Shown here piece by piece: positions 44,980 through 54,490 of a stretch of DNA of 64,000 nt. The stretch spans positions 1,674,001-1,738,000 of the forward strand of contig ML978126.1 of NCBI GenBank assembly GCA_010015805.1, read 5' to 3'. How positions within the stretch are numbered: the first letter of the stretch is position 1; every line of letters begins with the position of its first letter. The DNA comes from Rhizodiscina lignyota. Taxonomy: Eukaryota; Ascomycota; Dothideomycetes; Aulographales; Rhizodiscinaceae. The notes below the pieces were generated by a model. It was not told the origin of the DNA, ran no database searches, and saw only the letters and a list, made by a program, of their open reading frames with translations. Made by a program: the position numbers and the translations under genes.

Positions 44980-46629
44980 TTACGCCGAAATGGTGCCATC
45001 AAAGTCCTTGCCACCATTCGGGAACTTAATAGTATAATTGCCGAAGCACGAGAATTGATAGTTTGCCAACTTGTCCGCGTCCTTCTGGCTCTCCAAGAAG
45101 TCACTCAGCGTGCACAGTCCATCGCTGCGCTTTCCACACGCTCCGCCGCGAATCGTCGATACGGGCAGGATGCCATTGTTCAGCCTGAAGCGGAGGAACT
45201 TGTGCGGCGCATTTGACGGGTCGTAGCCGTACTGCATCGGGGTGTAGTACGTGCGGTGGTTCGGGAACGGCTTGGGGTTAGCGGACGCGCAGCCGATGAC
45301 CTCGGTGATGAGGCGGCCGCCGAAGGGCGTCATGTTCGAGAGGATGAAGTGCCTGTCTGGGTTTGGCGGGAATTTTGTGAGAGATGGCGCGTCCTTGAAG
45401 TAGTCGAAGGACATGGCCGTCAGCACGGAGACGATGATGTCGTCATGGGTCAGGTCATTGTAGAACTTCTCGCCGAGTGGGAAATCCTTCGCGTTATCGG
45501 TGATGGTGGTGTTGATGCTGCTCTCCGAAACGGTAATCAACTTGTTCGTGAGGCGCGCGATGAGCTCCTGGAGGTAACCGATACCTTGGGAACGACCAGT
45601 TGGGTTGCCATAGCTGTAGTCGTAGTAGTATTCAATGTCAAGGGTGTTTTCGAAGCCTGTCCACTCCTCGACGGTGAAGAAATCGCAGAAATCGGACTGG
45701 CCGATATAGGCAGTTTCATAGGCACAGATACTCTGGAAGGCATACGTGTCGTTCACGGTGAACTTGAATCCAGATGGAGCATACTTCTGCAATCTCTCGG
45801 TTGCGTCCTTGAGATAAATCGCAACATAACCCTCGAGGTCGTCGTCTCCAAGAGCCACAATTGGGTCGGTATTGTCATTCGCGCAGCTGTCATAAGATGC
45901 AAGCGTGTTGTTCTCAGTACCGCCCTCAGGAATGACGACCACATTGAAGCCTGACTCGGCGTCAGAGATCTTCGGGTCTGGAGTGGCCTCGAAACTGGGG
46001 CCAAAGAAGCCAAGAGCCCAGTTGATCTGGCTGTTCCAGATACGAGACTGGGAAGTCGTCCTCAGAACTGGCTTCTTGCGCTTTGTGCCATCAGGGTTGC
46101 TAGCATTGTATGCCAATTGACCAAGAGTGGCATTGTAGAGCGTCCTGCCGTACCTGTTCCAGAAGGCCACACCAGCTTGGAATTCCGTCTGGGCACCGAT
46201 TCCAGTGAGAAGGCTCTCAGACATGATGTACTGGTAGGTATTGAGAAACTCAAGCGGACCAGTGAACTTCTTCGACGGATGTGCCTTGGTGAAGTTCGCC
46301 AACTTGGCAGCGAAATGCTCGTCGTTGCCACCATCGTCAAAAGTAGATGTTGGGAAACGCTGAGCATGGCGTTGAAGCGAGTGAGCTTGCTCGACCTGGC
46401 ATCCGTCTGGAAGACCGACGTCTTTGATGCCGAAGTGGTCTTCCGTGTTGTCATGATACGGAGTTATCTGGCCCCAGTACTGCTGGATCACGCTCAAGTC
46501 AGTGATGATGGCGGAGTGAGAGCCATGTCCGTGTCCATGAGGCTCTGGCTTGTAGCCAGGCCACCATCCCCACTGAGGGCTCGCAGAAGCGACTGAGAAG
46601 AGAGCGAAAGTAGCAATTGAACCCAACAT
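44980..46629 (-). CDS. Secreted histidine acid phosphatase (phytase-like)
   Basis: This single exon encodes 549 residues with a signal peptide (MLGSIATFALFSVASASP) and a His/Gly-rich start of the mature protein. The phosphatase signature near residues 86-92 reads RHAQRFP, a variant of RHGxRxP. The proton-donor HD is in LTHDDIIVSVL (about 393) and the late block in MTPFGGRLITEVIGC. Paired Cys residues match the disulphides of fungal phytase/acid phosphatases, and length is in the family range (450-550). It probably releases phosphate from organic phosphates outside the cell. A Gly-to-Ala change in the signature is unusual but small; activity is likely kept. It is transcribed away from the unknown protein gene at 42717. 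Confidence 0.85.
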   Translation of the reverse strand: MLGSIATFALFSVASASPQWGWWPGYKPEPHGHGHGSHSAIITDLSVIQQYWGQITPYHDNTEDHFGIKDVGLPDGCQVEQAHSLQRHAQRFPTSTFDDGGNDEHFAAKLANFTKAHPSKKFTGPLEFLNTYQYIMSESLLTGIGAQTEFQAGVAFWNRYGRTLYNATLGQLAYNASNPDGTKRKKPVLRTTSQSRIWNSQINWALGFFGPSFEATPDPKISDAESGFNVVVIPEGGTENNTLASYDSCANDNTDPIVALGDDDLEGYVAIYLKDATERLQKYAPSGFKFTVNDTYAFQSICAYETAYIGQSDFCDFFTVEEWTGFENTLDIEYYYDYSYGNPTGRSQGIGYLQELIARLTNKLITVSESSINTTITDNAKDFPLGEKFYNDLTHDDIIVSVLTAMSFDYFKDAPSLTKFPPNPDRHFILSNMTPFGGRLITEVIGCASANPKPFPNHRTYYTPMQYGYDPSNAPHKFLRFRLNNGILPVSTIRGGACGKRSDGLCTLSDFLESQKDADKLANYQFSCFGNYTIKFPNGGKDFDGTISA

Positions 46630-47945
46630 GGTGACGACAGCTAAGAAAGAAGGCGACGCTCAAGAAATTTCTCGCGCGCCGAGGACGAGACATTTTGTAG
46701 GTAGCTGCACCTAGCTCGCACAAGCTTCCATCAAGCTCCATCCTTCACGTCAATCGCATCGAATTACTGCACACGTGTGCAGGAAATGATCGATTGACCT
46801 GCAGTTTCCAGAGCCATGGTAGCCGTGGGCGGGAAATTGGTACTTGGATGCGAAGCTTGGTATGCAGGTCCACGAGAAGCGCGGGTGATGATCATGGAGA
46901 TGGAAGGTCTGGAAGAGAACATTAGAAGGCACGAGTAGGCCCCTCTCAAGATGATTGGCTTGGCTGTCAACTTCTACCCGCAAAAAAGCAAAGTAGCGTC
47001 GCTGACGACGCATGAAGCCGGCGCCGACGGCCAGTTCTTTTGCTGATCGAGTGATGTCACTCCTGATCAAAGATCTGGTGCGACACAGCATGAGGCCGGA
47101 TCAACAACGAGATCATAGCTTCAGTACCGACTGAAGGGACTGTTGCTTCCTAGGAGGCTACTATTGAATGCCACGGAGCGACACAAGAGTTCCGAAGCTT
47201 GGTTCGTTAAGCTTGCCTGAATGGCTGTGGGGGCAAAATTAAGCTCTTCTTCCTGCCGAGACCCGGACCCTGTACCTGTTCACGTACGTATTCAGCTCTA
47301 CTTCCTCACTCAGTTTAGTCGCCCTCGCCTACATTATCAGATTAAAAGAGCTCGGATCATTCGTTCGCAAATTTCTCAAATCTAACAAGCATGGCTGCGA
47401 CTCCTGCAAGGAATGCGCCCGCACAGGCCAGATGAGGTTAAAGCGAACGCGGAACGCGTCGACTCCGGGACATCTCTCTTCTCGTTCATGTTCTTCCCAT
47501 CCGCTTTACCCAGTCATCGTGACGTTGTTTATCAAACATTGTTCATTGTTCTCGACGTTCTGCTGTGCTTCTGACCGACGGAGAGGCCACACATTGCATG
47601 GTGTCTGAACAAAGACCATGGACCTCACCACTTCGCGAGAGCAGGATGGATTTTCGGATGCCGAAACGATACAACCGCTGACGCGTTGAAATCACCGTTG
47701 TACTTTTCAGTATACTCCTAGGAATATCTTGATCCAAAGTTCCTGCACAGAGTTCATGTTTCATCCATCCAGGATGTCACACATGCTTCGAGCGACCATT
47801 GCACGAACGAGGCACGAGCATATGCCTTTACCTTACCTGCCGCGACAACGGGGATGTTTCAAGGTTTGTGCCTTGTGTCTGTAAGGAATACTTTGTGAGG
47901 TCCAAAGATACAAAGAGCAGAGACAGATTCAGGAAATGCGGGCTT
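46630..47945. other. Intergenic stretch
   Basis: 1.3 kb with no supportable gene; the left end is the phosphatase promoter. At about 47387-47450 one plus frame reads HGCDSCKECARTG, faintly like the start of a Zn2Cys6 cluster, but it does not continue. Confidence 0.4.
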
Positions 47946-48902
47946 TCATATTTCTGCTGACATGACTAACTGACCAATATAGTGACACTGATCTTTCAAG
48001 CCAACGACAGCGCAGTCTCCCAAATATGGACTGTATGTGCCCTGTAATTGTCCTCCGATGTGAGCATTTCCAACAACATACCCTAGCACTGATGTTCAGG
48101 CCGGCGCTACGCTGGCCATGACCGCAACGGTCTTCATCATCTCCTGTTGGTGATGTTAGTTTGACCAAACTACGCTTACCATGAGAACTTACTTTCCTTT
48201 TCGAGATTACGAGGCTTCTTCCTGTACGTCAAGAGATGCAGGTTCTCTAATTTTGCCAATGTCCGCTCCTTGAACTTCCGCTCATTTCGGTTCAGCGGGT
48301 CCACGGCACGGGGTTTGAGGCCTTGTTGCGTACGATCCAACTCGGGAGCGACGATTCCAGGGGCCACAAGCCGAGGAGCGACAGGGGCGTACTCAGGAGG
48401 GGCGTCATTGTTGTTCTGCTACTTTGTCAGTGGACCGAACAATGAATCTTTGTTCTGAGAGTCAACGTACCTCTCCTCTGCCTGGAGTAACGCGCGGCAA
48501 ACCGTACATCCCATAAACCTCAGTAAGCGATCTACCGGTCGCCCTTGCCTTGGCGGCGAGGTTGAAACCGTACTTGTAGCTGCACCCAGGATTGGAGCAA
48601 CCGGTGCTGTTGGTGTTGAAGATCTTCTTGCAGCGCTCACAGACATCGATATGTCCGTCGCGATAGCAGCTGAACTTTGATGCCTTCTCGCATTTGTTGC
48701 TACTGCCGTCAGTTTATGTTCTGTTTGTACAGACTATGCCAGCTTACCAGTGATGAGCGAAGTTTCGCAGCTTGTTTTGAAGGTCAGCCTCCTTCAGAGC
48801 TTTCCTTCTCTCTTCGTCATTTAGCTCAGGTTCTTGTTCGCTTGTATTGATTTCCCTGTGCTGGTCAAGGAGCTTCTTCTTTTTACCGCCGGCCCTCGCC
48901 AT
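47946..48902 (-). CDS. Five-exon Cys-rich unknown protein
   Basis: Minus-strand exons 48748-48902, 48471-48699, 48193-48418, 48082-48143 and 47946-48041 join in phase to 255 residues. All donors (GTAAGC, GTACGT, GTAAGT, GTATGT) and acceptors are regular. The start (MARAGGKKKKLLDQHRE) is basic and helical. The middle holds CNKCEKASKFSC, VCERC and CSNPGC, arranged like a small zinc-binding module. A Pro/Ala/Val stretch (PPEYAPVAPRLVAPGIVAPELD) follows, then a basic helix. The last two exons (GTYSPYLGDCAVVGLKDQC) are less certain. The protein may bind nucleic acid or protein through zinc, judging only from Cys pattern and charge. Confidence 0.6.
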
Positions 48903-49674
48903 GATAACGAAGGGCCTTGAAAGTGATCGATCTGGTTGAGAGCTGTATGTCGGGGGCGATGTATGAGAGCTGTATGTGGGAAGTGATACATAAGAGATGT
49001 ATGTCTGAAGAAGCTCCACTGATCCATTAAATACATCGAGAAATGGACACATCGTGTCGTTTCTGGTGAGGCGAAGAAGAAGATTTTGGTGGAATTTCAC
49101 GTCGTGATGATGAAGAGTGAACGCCTCTAACATAGATGGATGCGCAACGTCACATATCACTGGTTAGTCCTACACATGCATCCCATCACAGACGACACAA
49201 CAGAGTTCAGGAGAAATATCACTTTGTTGTGTTAAATCCAGCACTTGGTGGTGAAGAATCAGCACTCCAACGCGGATAGAAACAGCCGGTCAACGTTACG
49301 TATCAGTTCTACACATACATCTCACCACAAACAACACCGTAAAGTGTTGGATTTGAACACTACTATGGGGATATTTCACCAAATCTTCTCTTCTATATCT
49401 TCCTTTCAGCATCTCGGCTTCGACATCCCATCTGCATACCACTGCACAACGTCAAACCCAACGACATACACAGCTCTGTCAAACACCACCGGATCTCGTT
49501 CTGCTACAGTGTGTCTGGATTTCTTCTCACTTCTCACTCCATAAATTCAGAGCGCTCAGACATCGACCTTTGTCAGATCCGTTTGCTCCGGATCACTCTA
49601 CACCAACCATCGACACATCATCAAACCTGTTACATTCCTCTACCCCCATTCTCCATCGACTCAGGTTCGTCGCA
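48903..49674. other. Divergent promoter region with short repeats
   Basis: 770 bp separate the leftward Cys-rich gene from the rightward kinase-like gene. 48938-49012 holds imperfect tandem copies of GAGAGCTGTATGT-type units, and 49146-49200 resembles 49290-49340, a roughly 50-bp imperfect direct repeat. Confidence 0.5.
48938..49012. repeat. Imperfect short tandem repeat upstream of Cys-rich gene
   Basis: GAGAGCTGTATGT occurs twice, then GAGATGTATGT, spaced 25-30 bp apart, in the likely 5' leader or promoter of the gene starting at 48902. Confidence 0.6.
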
Positions 49675-51387
49675 ATGCCACTTCGATTCTTGGAACCGGA
49701 TGGATTCGTGGTGAAGAAGGCTCGCTCCCTGAAGGAACGCTTCCAGGATGCAACGACTTGTCTTCATCGAGACAAAGACGAGCATGGATGTGAAACTAGC
49801 TCTGCAGCTGGCTCTGAAACTGGTTGTGATCCTGGCTGTGGGACTCTCTTGCGCGAAGCACTTCGAAAAGTAGATCGGGGTGCTCGTCGAGCAGTACAAA
49901 AGCTCTACTTGAAGACTTGCGGGAATAAGAAGAAGTACGAGCGCGAGCCAGAGAAAGCCTCGCTCGAACAACTTGCACTTATCCGTTCTGCCTCTTCGAC
50001 TGAAGTCTTCCCTTCGCCGCCATCCTATAAGAGCTACGAGTCCTCAGAAAACGAGGAAGAGCGCATCTGGGGGCCCATCCTTACAATCCCGCAAGAGTCA
50101 TTCCTTGATCTGGCACTGAAACATGGCCCGATTGGCGATTTCGATGAAGATGGGAACTTCAAAGCAGTCACTGCGCAATGGATCAAACAAATGAGCGGCT
50201 CCAACAATCTGGTGACAATCATTGAGTACAGCAATGGTAAGCGAGTTGCCATCAAAGTCCCTGCATGCGGATGGCACAACAAGTGGATGAAGGCCGACCA
50301 AGAAGCAATGCGCATTCAAGTCAATACGATGAAGTATATGAAGGAGAAAGCCGGAGTGCCGATTCCAGACATAATCGCTTGGAACCCTACACTGACTAGC
50401 AAATTCGGCCATCCTTACATTATCATGGAGTGTCTGGAAGGCGAACCCGTGTGCTGGGCATGGTTCGACGATAGCCGTGGCCATATGTCACTGGAAGACA
50501 AGCGACGCAACATCTTAAGGTCCATCTCACAGAACATTAGCAAGCTTCATGCACTGAGCTTCGACAAAATAGGATCACTCTATTTTGACAAGGAGGACGA
50601 GACGCCGACAGTGGGACCTAATATCGACGTGTGGCCGGGCATGGCTGAGCGAAGCGAAAAGTATCTCAATCAAGATTTCGATTGGTTTCTCGAACCACCT
50701 TCCGAATCGTCTCAGACCTTCTTCCGGGAGCAGCTGGAGGGCTGGCACCAAGCTGCCATAGCGGACTGGCCATCTCTTGAGTCCGAAAACCAGATGGCTC
50801 GAATTCACGGAATGTACAAGCTATTCTCTGTCATTCTCGACTACTTCCCCTACTCGAAGCTCACTACTAAGCACGACTCGGGCCCGGAAACCTTTGTTCT
50901 TACACCACCCGACTTTGACTGGCAGAATATTATGGTCGATGATGACGGCAATGTCACGGGCTTTATCGACTGGGACCGCGTCTCTACAATGCCTAGGTAT
51001 TTGGGCTGGGCGGGCGCGCCTCAGTTCCTCATCCGCAACTATTATCATGACTACGAGTGGCCACGACGAGATGGCCTCGCTGCTTTGTCTCCGGCCGAGC
51101 ATACTCACTATCAGAAATTATACACGCGCTACATGGAGGATGCATGCCGCAATTTGGGTGATGATGTCCAGGATTGGAAGTTTACAAGCAAGAGCCATTT
51201 GATCGACAACCTCGCAGAGGCTATCGGCTGCGATGAAATGATGGAGGATACTCTCTGGAAGGTGTTGGACAATATCGCACCGTGGTGCAAGAAGTGGAAG
51301 TTTATTAGGGACATTGGTATGTGCGGCTGGGCCGACGGGCAGGAGGAGTGGTGCCGAGATGGACTCCGCAAGCTGTTGGCTTGTTGA
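49675..51387 (+). CDS. APH-fold phosphotransferase-like protein
   Basis: This is a single exon of 570 residues from the ATG at 49675 (MPLRFLEPDGFVVKKA); the frame is open further upstream but has no ATG there. The first 120 residues are charged and low-complexity. The kinase-like fold follows: the ATP-binding Lys in RVAIKVPACGW (about 190), YIIMECLEGEPV (hinge), the catalytic loop PPDFDWQNIMVDDDG (about 412) and GFIDWDR (about 428, metal-binding Asp). This is the aminoglycoside-phosphotransferase (APH, PF01636) type that is greatly expanded in filamentous fungi, mostly of unknown substrate. The catalytic loop has Pro where the family has His (HxDxxxxN). Antibiotic modification should not be assumed. 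Confidence 0.85.
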   Translation: MPLRFLEPDGFVVKKARSLKERFQDATTCLHRDKDEHGCETSSAAGSETGCDPGCGTLLREALRKVDRGARRAVQKLYLKTCGNKKKYEREPEKASLEQLALIRSASSTEVFPSPPSYKSYESSENEEERIWGPILTIPQESFLDLALKHGPIGDFDEDGNFKAVTAQWIKQMSGSNNLVTIIEYSNGKRVAIKVPACGWHNKWMKADQEAMRIQVNTMKYMKEKAGVPIPDIIAWNPTLTSKFGHPYIIMECLEGEPVCWAWFDDSRGHMSLEDKRRNILRSISQNISKLHALSFDKIGSLYFDKEDETPTVGPNIDVWPGMAERSEKYLNQDFDWFLEPPSESSQTFFREQLEGWHQAAIADWPSLESENQMARIHGMYKLFSVILDYFPYSKLTTKHDSGPETFVLTPPDFDWQNIMVDDDGNVTGFIDWDRVSTMPRYLGWAGAPQFLIRNYYHDYEWPRRDGLAALSPAEHTHYQKLYTRYMEDACRNLGDDVQDWKFTSKSHLIDNLAEAIGCDEMMEDTLWKVLDNIAPWCKKWKFIRDIGMCGWADGQEEWCRDGLRKLLAC

Positions 51388-51672
51388 TCTATCATCCCCT
51401 TGTTGTTTGACTATTACCATTAAGTTTTGCACTTTCACGGCGTCTTATCGCTTTGGCTTTTCATCATTGTTTAAAGGGCGTTTGATTCTTTGTTGCCGGA
51501 GCCGGCATCAACAAACTGATTGGCTTAAGCCTCAGTTCCAATAGGGAGTAGAATACATTGAATTACATTATTCCCCCCAATTACTCCACTTCAATATCGC
51601 AAGACCAGAATTTGAACATGATGCGCTCGCATGCTCTGCCATAATATTAGAAGAATCACAATATGAATAACA

Positions 51673-52251
51673 TTACGCGCCTGTATGCTCGATATCAATC
51701 TCCTTATGTTCGACCTTAGCATCTGGTGTCTTTGGAACAACAATTCTCAAAAGACCATACTGCAGCTTCGCCGTCATTTCATCGCGATCCACCGAGACCG
51801 GGAAGAAGAATGCCCTCATAATGGGACCGACGTGCCTCTCCTTGATCAATTGGTGGACAAGGTGGTGAGGTGGACCATGCTCCTCGGTCTTCTTGGCCTC
51901 AGGAGCAAACAATGAATCGGCATCGCTGGCCCCCTCTGGGATTGCTGGTGGTTCGGCTGTGACTTGCAAGAGGAGAGTGTTTGAGTTGGTCCACTTCAGT
52001 TTGATCGAGTCCTTGTTTTCAAGCCCAGGCAGTTCGATGTCGATGTAGTACTTGTCGATTGTCTCGCGGACATCTGCTCTGGGTGAGGGGAATGAGGACT
52101 CATGCCAGAAGTTGTGAAAGCCTTGTGACATCTTGTGGCGCGCGTTATAGAGCGGCATGTGATGTTCCGGAAATGTCTTGTTCAGAAAGGAGACATTGTA
52201 GAGTTCGGGGAGATAGAGAGGAAAGGCGGAAGAGTAAAGGTATGCTGCCAT
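51673..52251 (-). CDS. Small heat-shock protein (Hsp20/alpha-crystallin)
   Basis: I take the ATG at 52251 (MAAYLYSSAFPLYLPELYN; 192 residues); the frame is open to 52401, so a longer form is possible. The alpha-crystallin domain runs from about residue 55 (ADVRETIDKYYIDIELPGLENKDSIKLKW) to RAFFFPVSVDRDEMTAKLQYGLLRIVVPK, with an inserted acidic loop (DADSLFAPEAKKTEEHG) as in other fungal Hsp20s. It would act as an ATP-independent holdase in the cytosol, usually heat- or stress-induced. It is convergent with the kinase-like gene (285 bp between stops). Confidence 0.88.
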   Translation of the reverse strand: MAAYLYSSAFPLYLPELYNVSFLNKTFPEHHMPLYNARHKMSQGFHNFWHESSFPSPRADVRETIDKYYIDIELPGLENKDSIKLKWTNSNTLLLQVTAEPPAIPEGASDADSLFAPEAKKTEEHGPPHHLVHQLIKERHVGPIMRAFFFPVSVDRDEMTAKLQYGLLRIVVPKTPDAKVEHKEIDIEHTGA

Positions 52252-52478
52252 TTTAATGTATCGGAATTCTTTCTGACGAGAATCACGAGATGGAGTTTTG
52301 ACGATTTTGAATGCGTACGCGTATCTTCTTTGCTGAGGTTGCTCCATGGTTTGAGCAAGAAGACTCACAGGATTTTGTAGCCAATTCCAAGAAATTTCCA
52401 AGAAATTTCCCAGACATTCCCGGCGTTCTGAGGCGGTTCTCTATGTAGTTGGAGATGCTTGGCTCGAATGACCTCCTG

Positions 52479-52796
52479 TCACGCCACACCTACCTGAGAA
52501 GTGGTTGGACGGCTGCGGTGGCGCCACAACGCGATCGGCTTGTCATCAAGGCTCCTGAAAGCACTAGAGTCGTCTCCATACTCATTTATGAAGATGGCGC
52601 ATGAGTCGGCGGCCTCCGTTGTGCGATGGCCTGATGTTCTGACACGAAGAAGCGACGGCATTGGAAGCCGGTCCGGTACCGGGTGACCTCCACCCCTGCA
52701 AGTCGAAATGTGGTGATCAGCGGACTCTGAAGCTGAACAGCTCACCAGATTCTCGTCACCGAAATTCGGTATCCTGTTATCCTCATACGATGGCAT
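52479..52796 (-). CDS. Possible small unknown protein
   Basis: From the ATG at 52796 (MPSYEDNRIPNFGDENL) the frame runs about 105 residues. It lies divergent from the gene at 52942 and could share its promoter, but there is no domain and an intron-like GTGAGC...TGCAG segment (about 52698-52744) makes the reading uncertain. I list it only as a candidate. Confidence 0.25.
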   Translation of the reverse strand: MPSYEDNRIPNFGDENLVSCSASESADHHISTCRGGGHPVPDRLPMPSLLRVRTSGHRTTEAADSCAIFINEYGDDSSAFRSLDDKPIALWRHRSRPTTSQVGVA

Positions 52797-52831
52797 GCTG
52801 CTGCGCCCCTCCTGGCGTGTATCCGCAAAGA

Positions 52832-52843
52832 GTATATATAAAA
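52832..52843 (+). promoter_or_regulatory. TATA box of the duplicated-module gene
   Basis: GTATATATAAAA lies about 100 bp upstream of the ATG at 52942; a strong TATA element suggests inducible expression. Confidence 0.5.
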
Positions 52844-52941
52844 TCCAAGCAGAAGGATGTGGACTCTCCCTGCACACATAACCAACAATCCACAAGTTTC
52901 AATCAACTAAATCAAGACCAAAAACCACCTCACCAATCAAC

Positions 52942-53457
52942 ATGACCGCATACATTGCAAGACTAGAGGAGATCGAGAAGATTCCTCGCAGCAATTCGCC
53001 ATACGACTACCACTCCAAACGCGCGGCGAATCAATTCGGATCCTTCCTGAGGAGAGAGGAGATCGAGATGATTCCTCGAAGCAACTCGCCATACGATTAT
53101 CACTCTAAGCGAGCGCCAAGGGAAGCCTCGAATGTTGCCAAGGTACCGACGATCCAACAAGAAGACTTCTCAGAGGCATGTGGTTCAGAAGCTTGTCCGG
53201 CGAAGAGCGCGAAGGTATGTGGCGACTCAAGAGTCGCGGTGTGACCATCGAGGTTGCTGTGTTACTGACAAGTCATGTAGACGGAGACCCAAGGCCAGAG
53301 CATGAAATGCCCTCAAGATCACAATATGGAATGGCAGAAGCACCAATGGTACTGCAAGCGCTGCCTTCTCGCCGATGAGGCGGCGGGCCTGAACGATCCT
53401 TGGGGCTTCTCCAGCGCCGGCAATTCAAGATCACCGAGTGCAGAGAGACTAGAGTAG
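52942..53457 (+). CDS. Unknown protein with duplicated SPYDYHSKR module
   Basis: Exons 52942-53214 and 53281-53457 (GTATGT...GTAG, 66 bp, phase 0) give 149 residues. The start codon is in good context (AACATGACC). The N-terminal third has two near-identical copies of a module of about 20 residues: EEIE-(K/M)-IP followed by RSNSPYDYHSKRA, about 35 residues apart. The C-terminal exon adds KCPQDHN and WYCKRC, which with CGSEAC may form a small Cys cluster. There is no signal peptide, so the KR pairs are not an obvious Kex2 substrate. No family is known to me. The strong TATA box fits a condition-induced gene. Confidence 0.65.
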
Positions 53458-53854
53458 TAGAGCGGATAAAATGTTGGATATAGATGACTTCATGCTTGAC
53501 GGTTAATGTCGCATCGAATTAATGTACTCCGTAGCATGGAGCGGAACAGGAGCAATGGGACAAGGAAAACTGGGGTTTCACGCTATACCTCCTTCGGCGT
53601 TTTGAGGCTGTGCAGAGGCCACTGCACAGCAGGCTGAAATCTTCCATCAGGCTGGGCCGTGAGGCTCAAAATGTCTCTCAGAGCACAGAATACAGCTTCT
53701 ACTCTCTCATGAAAGCGCCCTCGACTACATTGCCTTTAGCTTTTGTGTTAGCATCAAGTGCCTCTCGCGATGGCTGAGCCCGAATCACCATTCACGACAG
53801 GCACCAACCGATCAATCTCAAGATGAGACGTTTGACACGGCTCCAAAGGACCCG
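53458..53854. other. Intergenic spacer
   Basis: About 400 bp with no gene seen. Confidence 0.5.
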
Positions 53855-54332
53855 TTGGAGCCGATAGAAGAACATACATCGGAGGCAACATCATATGCCA
53901 CCTCTAAGCAGGAGCAAGCGCAGCATATACGAGTTATCGATGCGCTACTACAGCAGTCACATCGTACGACCATCTCTCAAGGCCCTTTCAACCTGAGTGA
54001 CGAAAACTGGGAATCACAACTTCAAGATCTGCGCACAAGGGACATGGAGGCTTTCCCAAAAGTGAATCCATATGGCTTTGAAAGACCACACCGGTCACTT
54101 TACGCAGTCCATATCATTTCTTCCACCTAGTATGAAGTTTAGTACACGAATACACCACCCCAACATCAGTTCTCAAGGTGAAATATGTGTGCATTCACAG
54201 GGGAAACAATGGAGTCCTGCACTAACTCCGTACCATATGGTTGTCGCTATCATCTCATTGCTTTCGGACACCACCGTGGAAGATCCGTTGGTACCTGAGA
54301 TTGCGGCTACGTACGTTCAAGCCCGAGAGTGA
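53855..54332 (+). CDS. Ubiquitin-conjugating (E2/UBC)-like locus, model incomplete
   Basis: The second frame (54072-54332) encodes the C-terminal two thirds of a UBC fold: SISFLPPSMKFSTRIHHPNI (HPN motif kept), GEICVHSQGKQWSPAL with the active-site Cys, then VEDPLVPEIAATYVQ. The first frame (53855-54130; no ATG at its edge, so an upstream start is missing) is helical and may be the N-terminal region. The frames overlap out of phase and I found no intron that joins them with the expected WxxxIxGP block. It may be a diverged E2 gene with an unusual structure or a decayed copy. An active enzyme would transfer ubiquitin through the Cys. Confidence 0.5.
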
Positions 54333-54490
54333 TACAGGTTTTCAAACTCACAACGTTATAAATGCAGGTGGGAAAGAGTTTCATGGTAATAACAGAAAGA
54401 TGCAAGCCGATCTAAATTTATGTACCAGATCTGTATGCCTCTGTGCTTCATGCTGATATGTGTTGGTCCTCATTTATCTTTCCATTTCCT

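Noticed and set aside
45256-45954. 232-codon plus-strand frame
   Set aside because: It is the antisense of the histidine acid phosphatase; its translation has no domain.
47380-47450. Start of a Zn2Cys6 cluster (HGCDSCKECARTG)
   Set aside because: Spacing is wrong for the family and the frame does not continue into a second half or a regulator domain.
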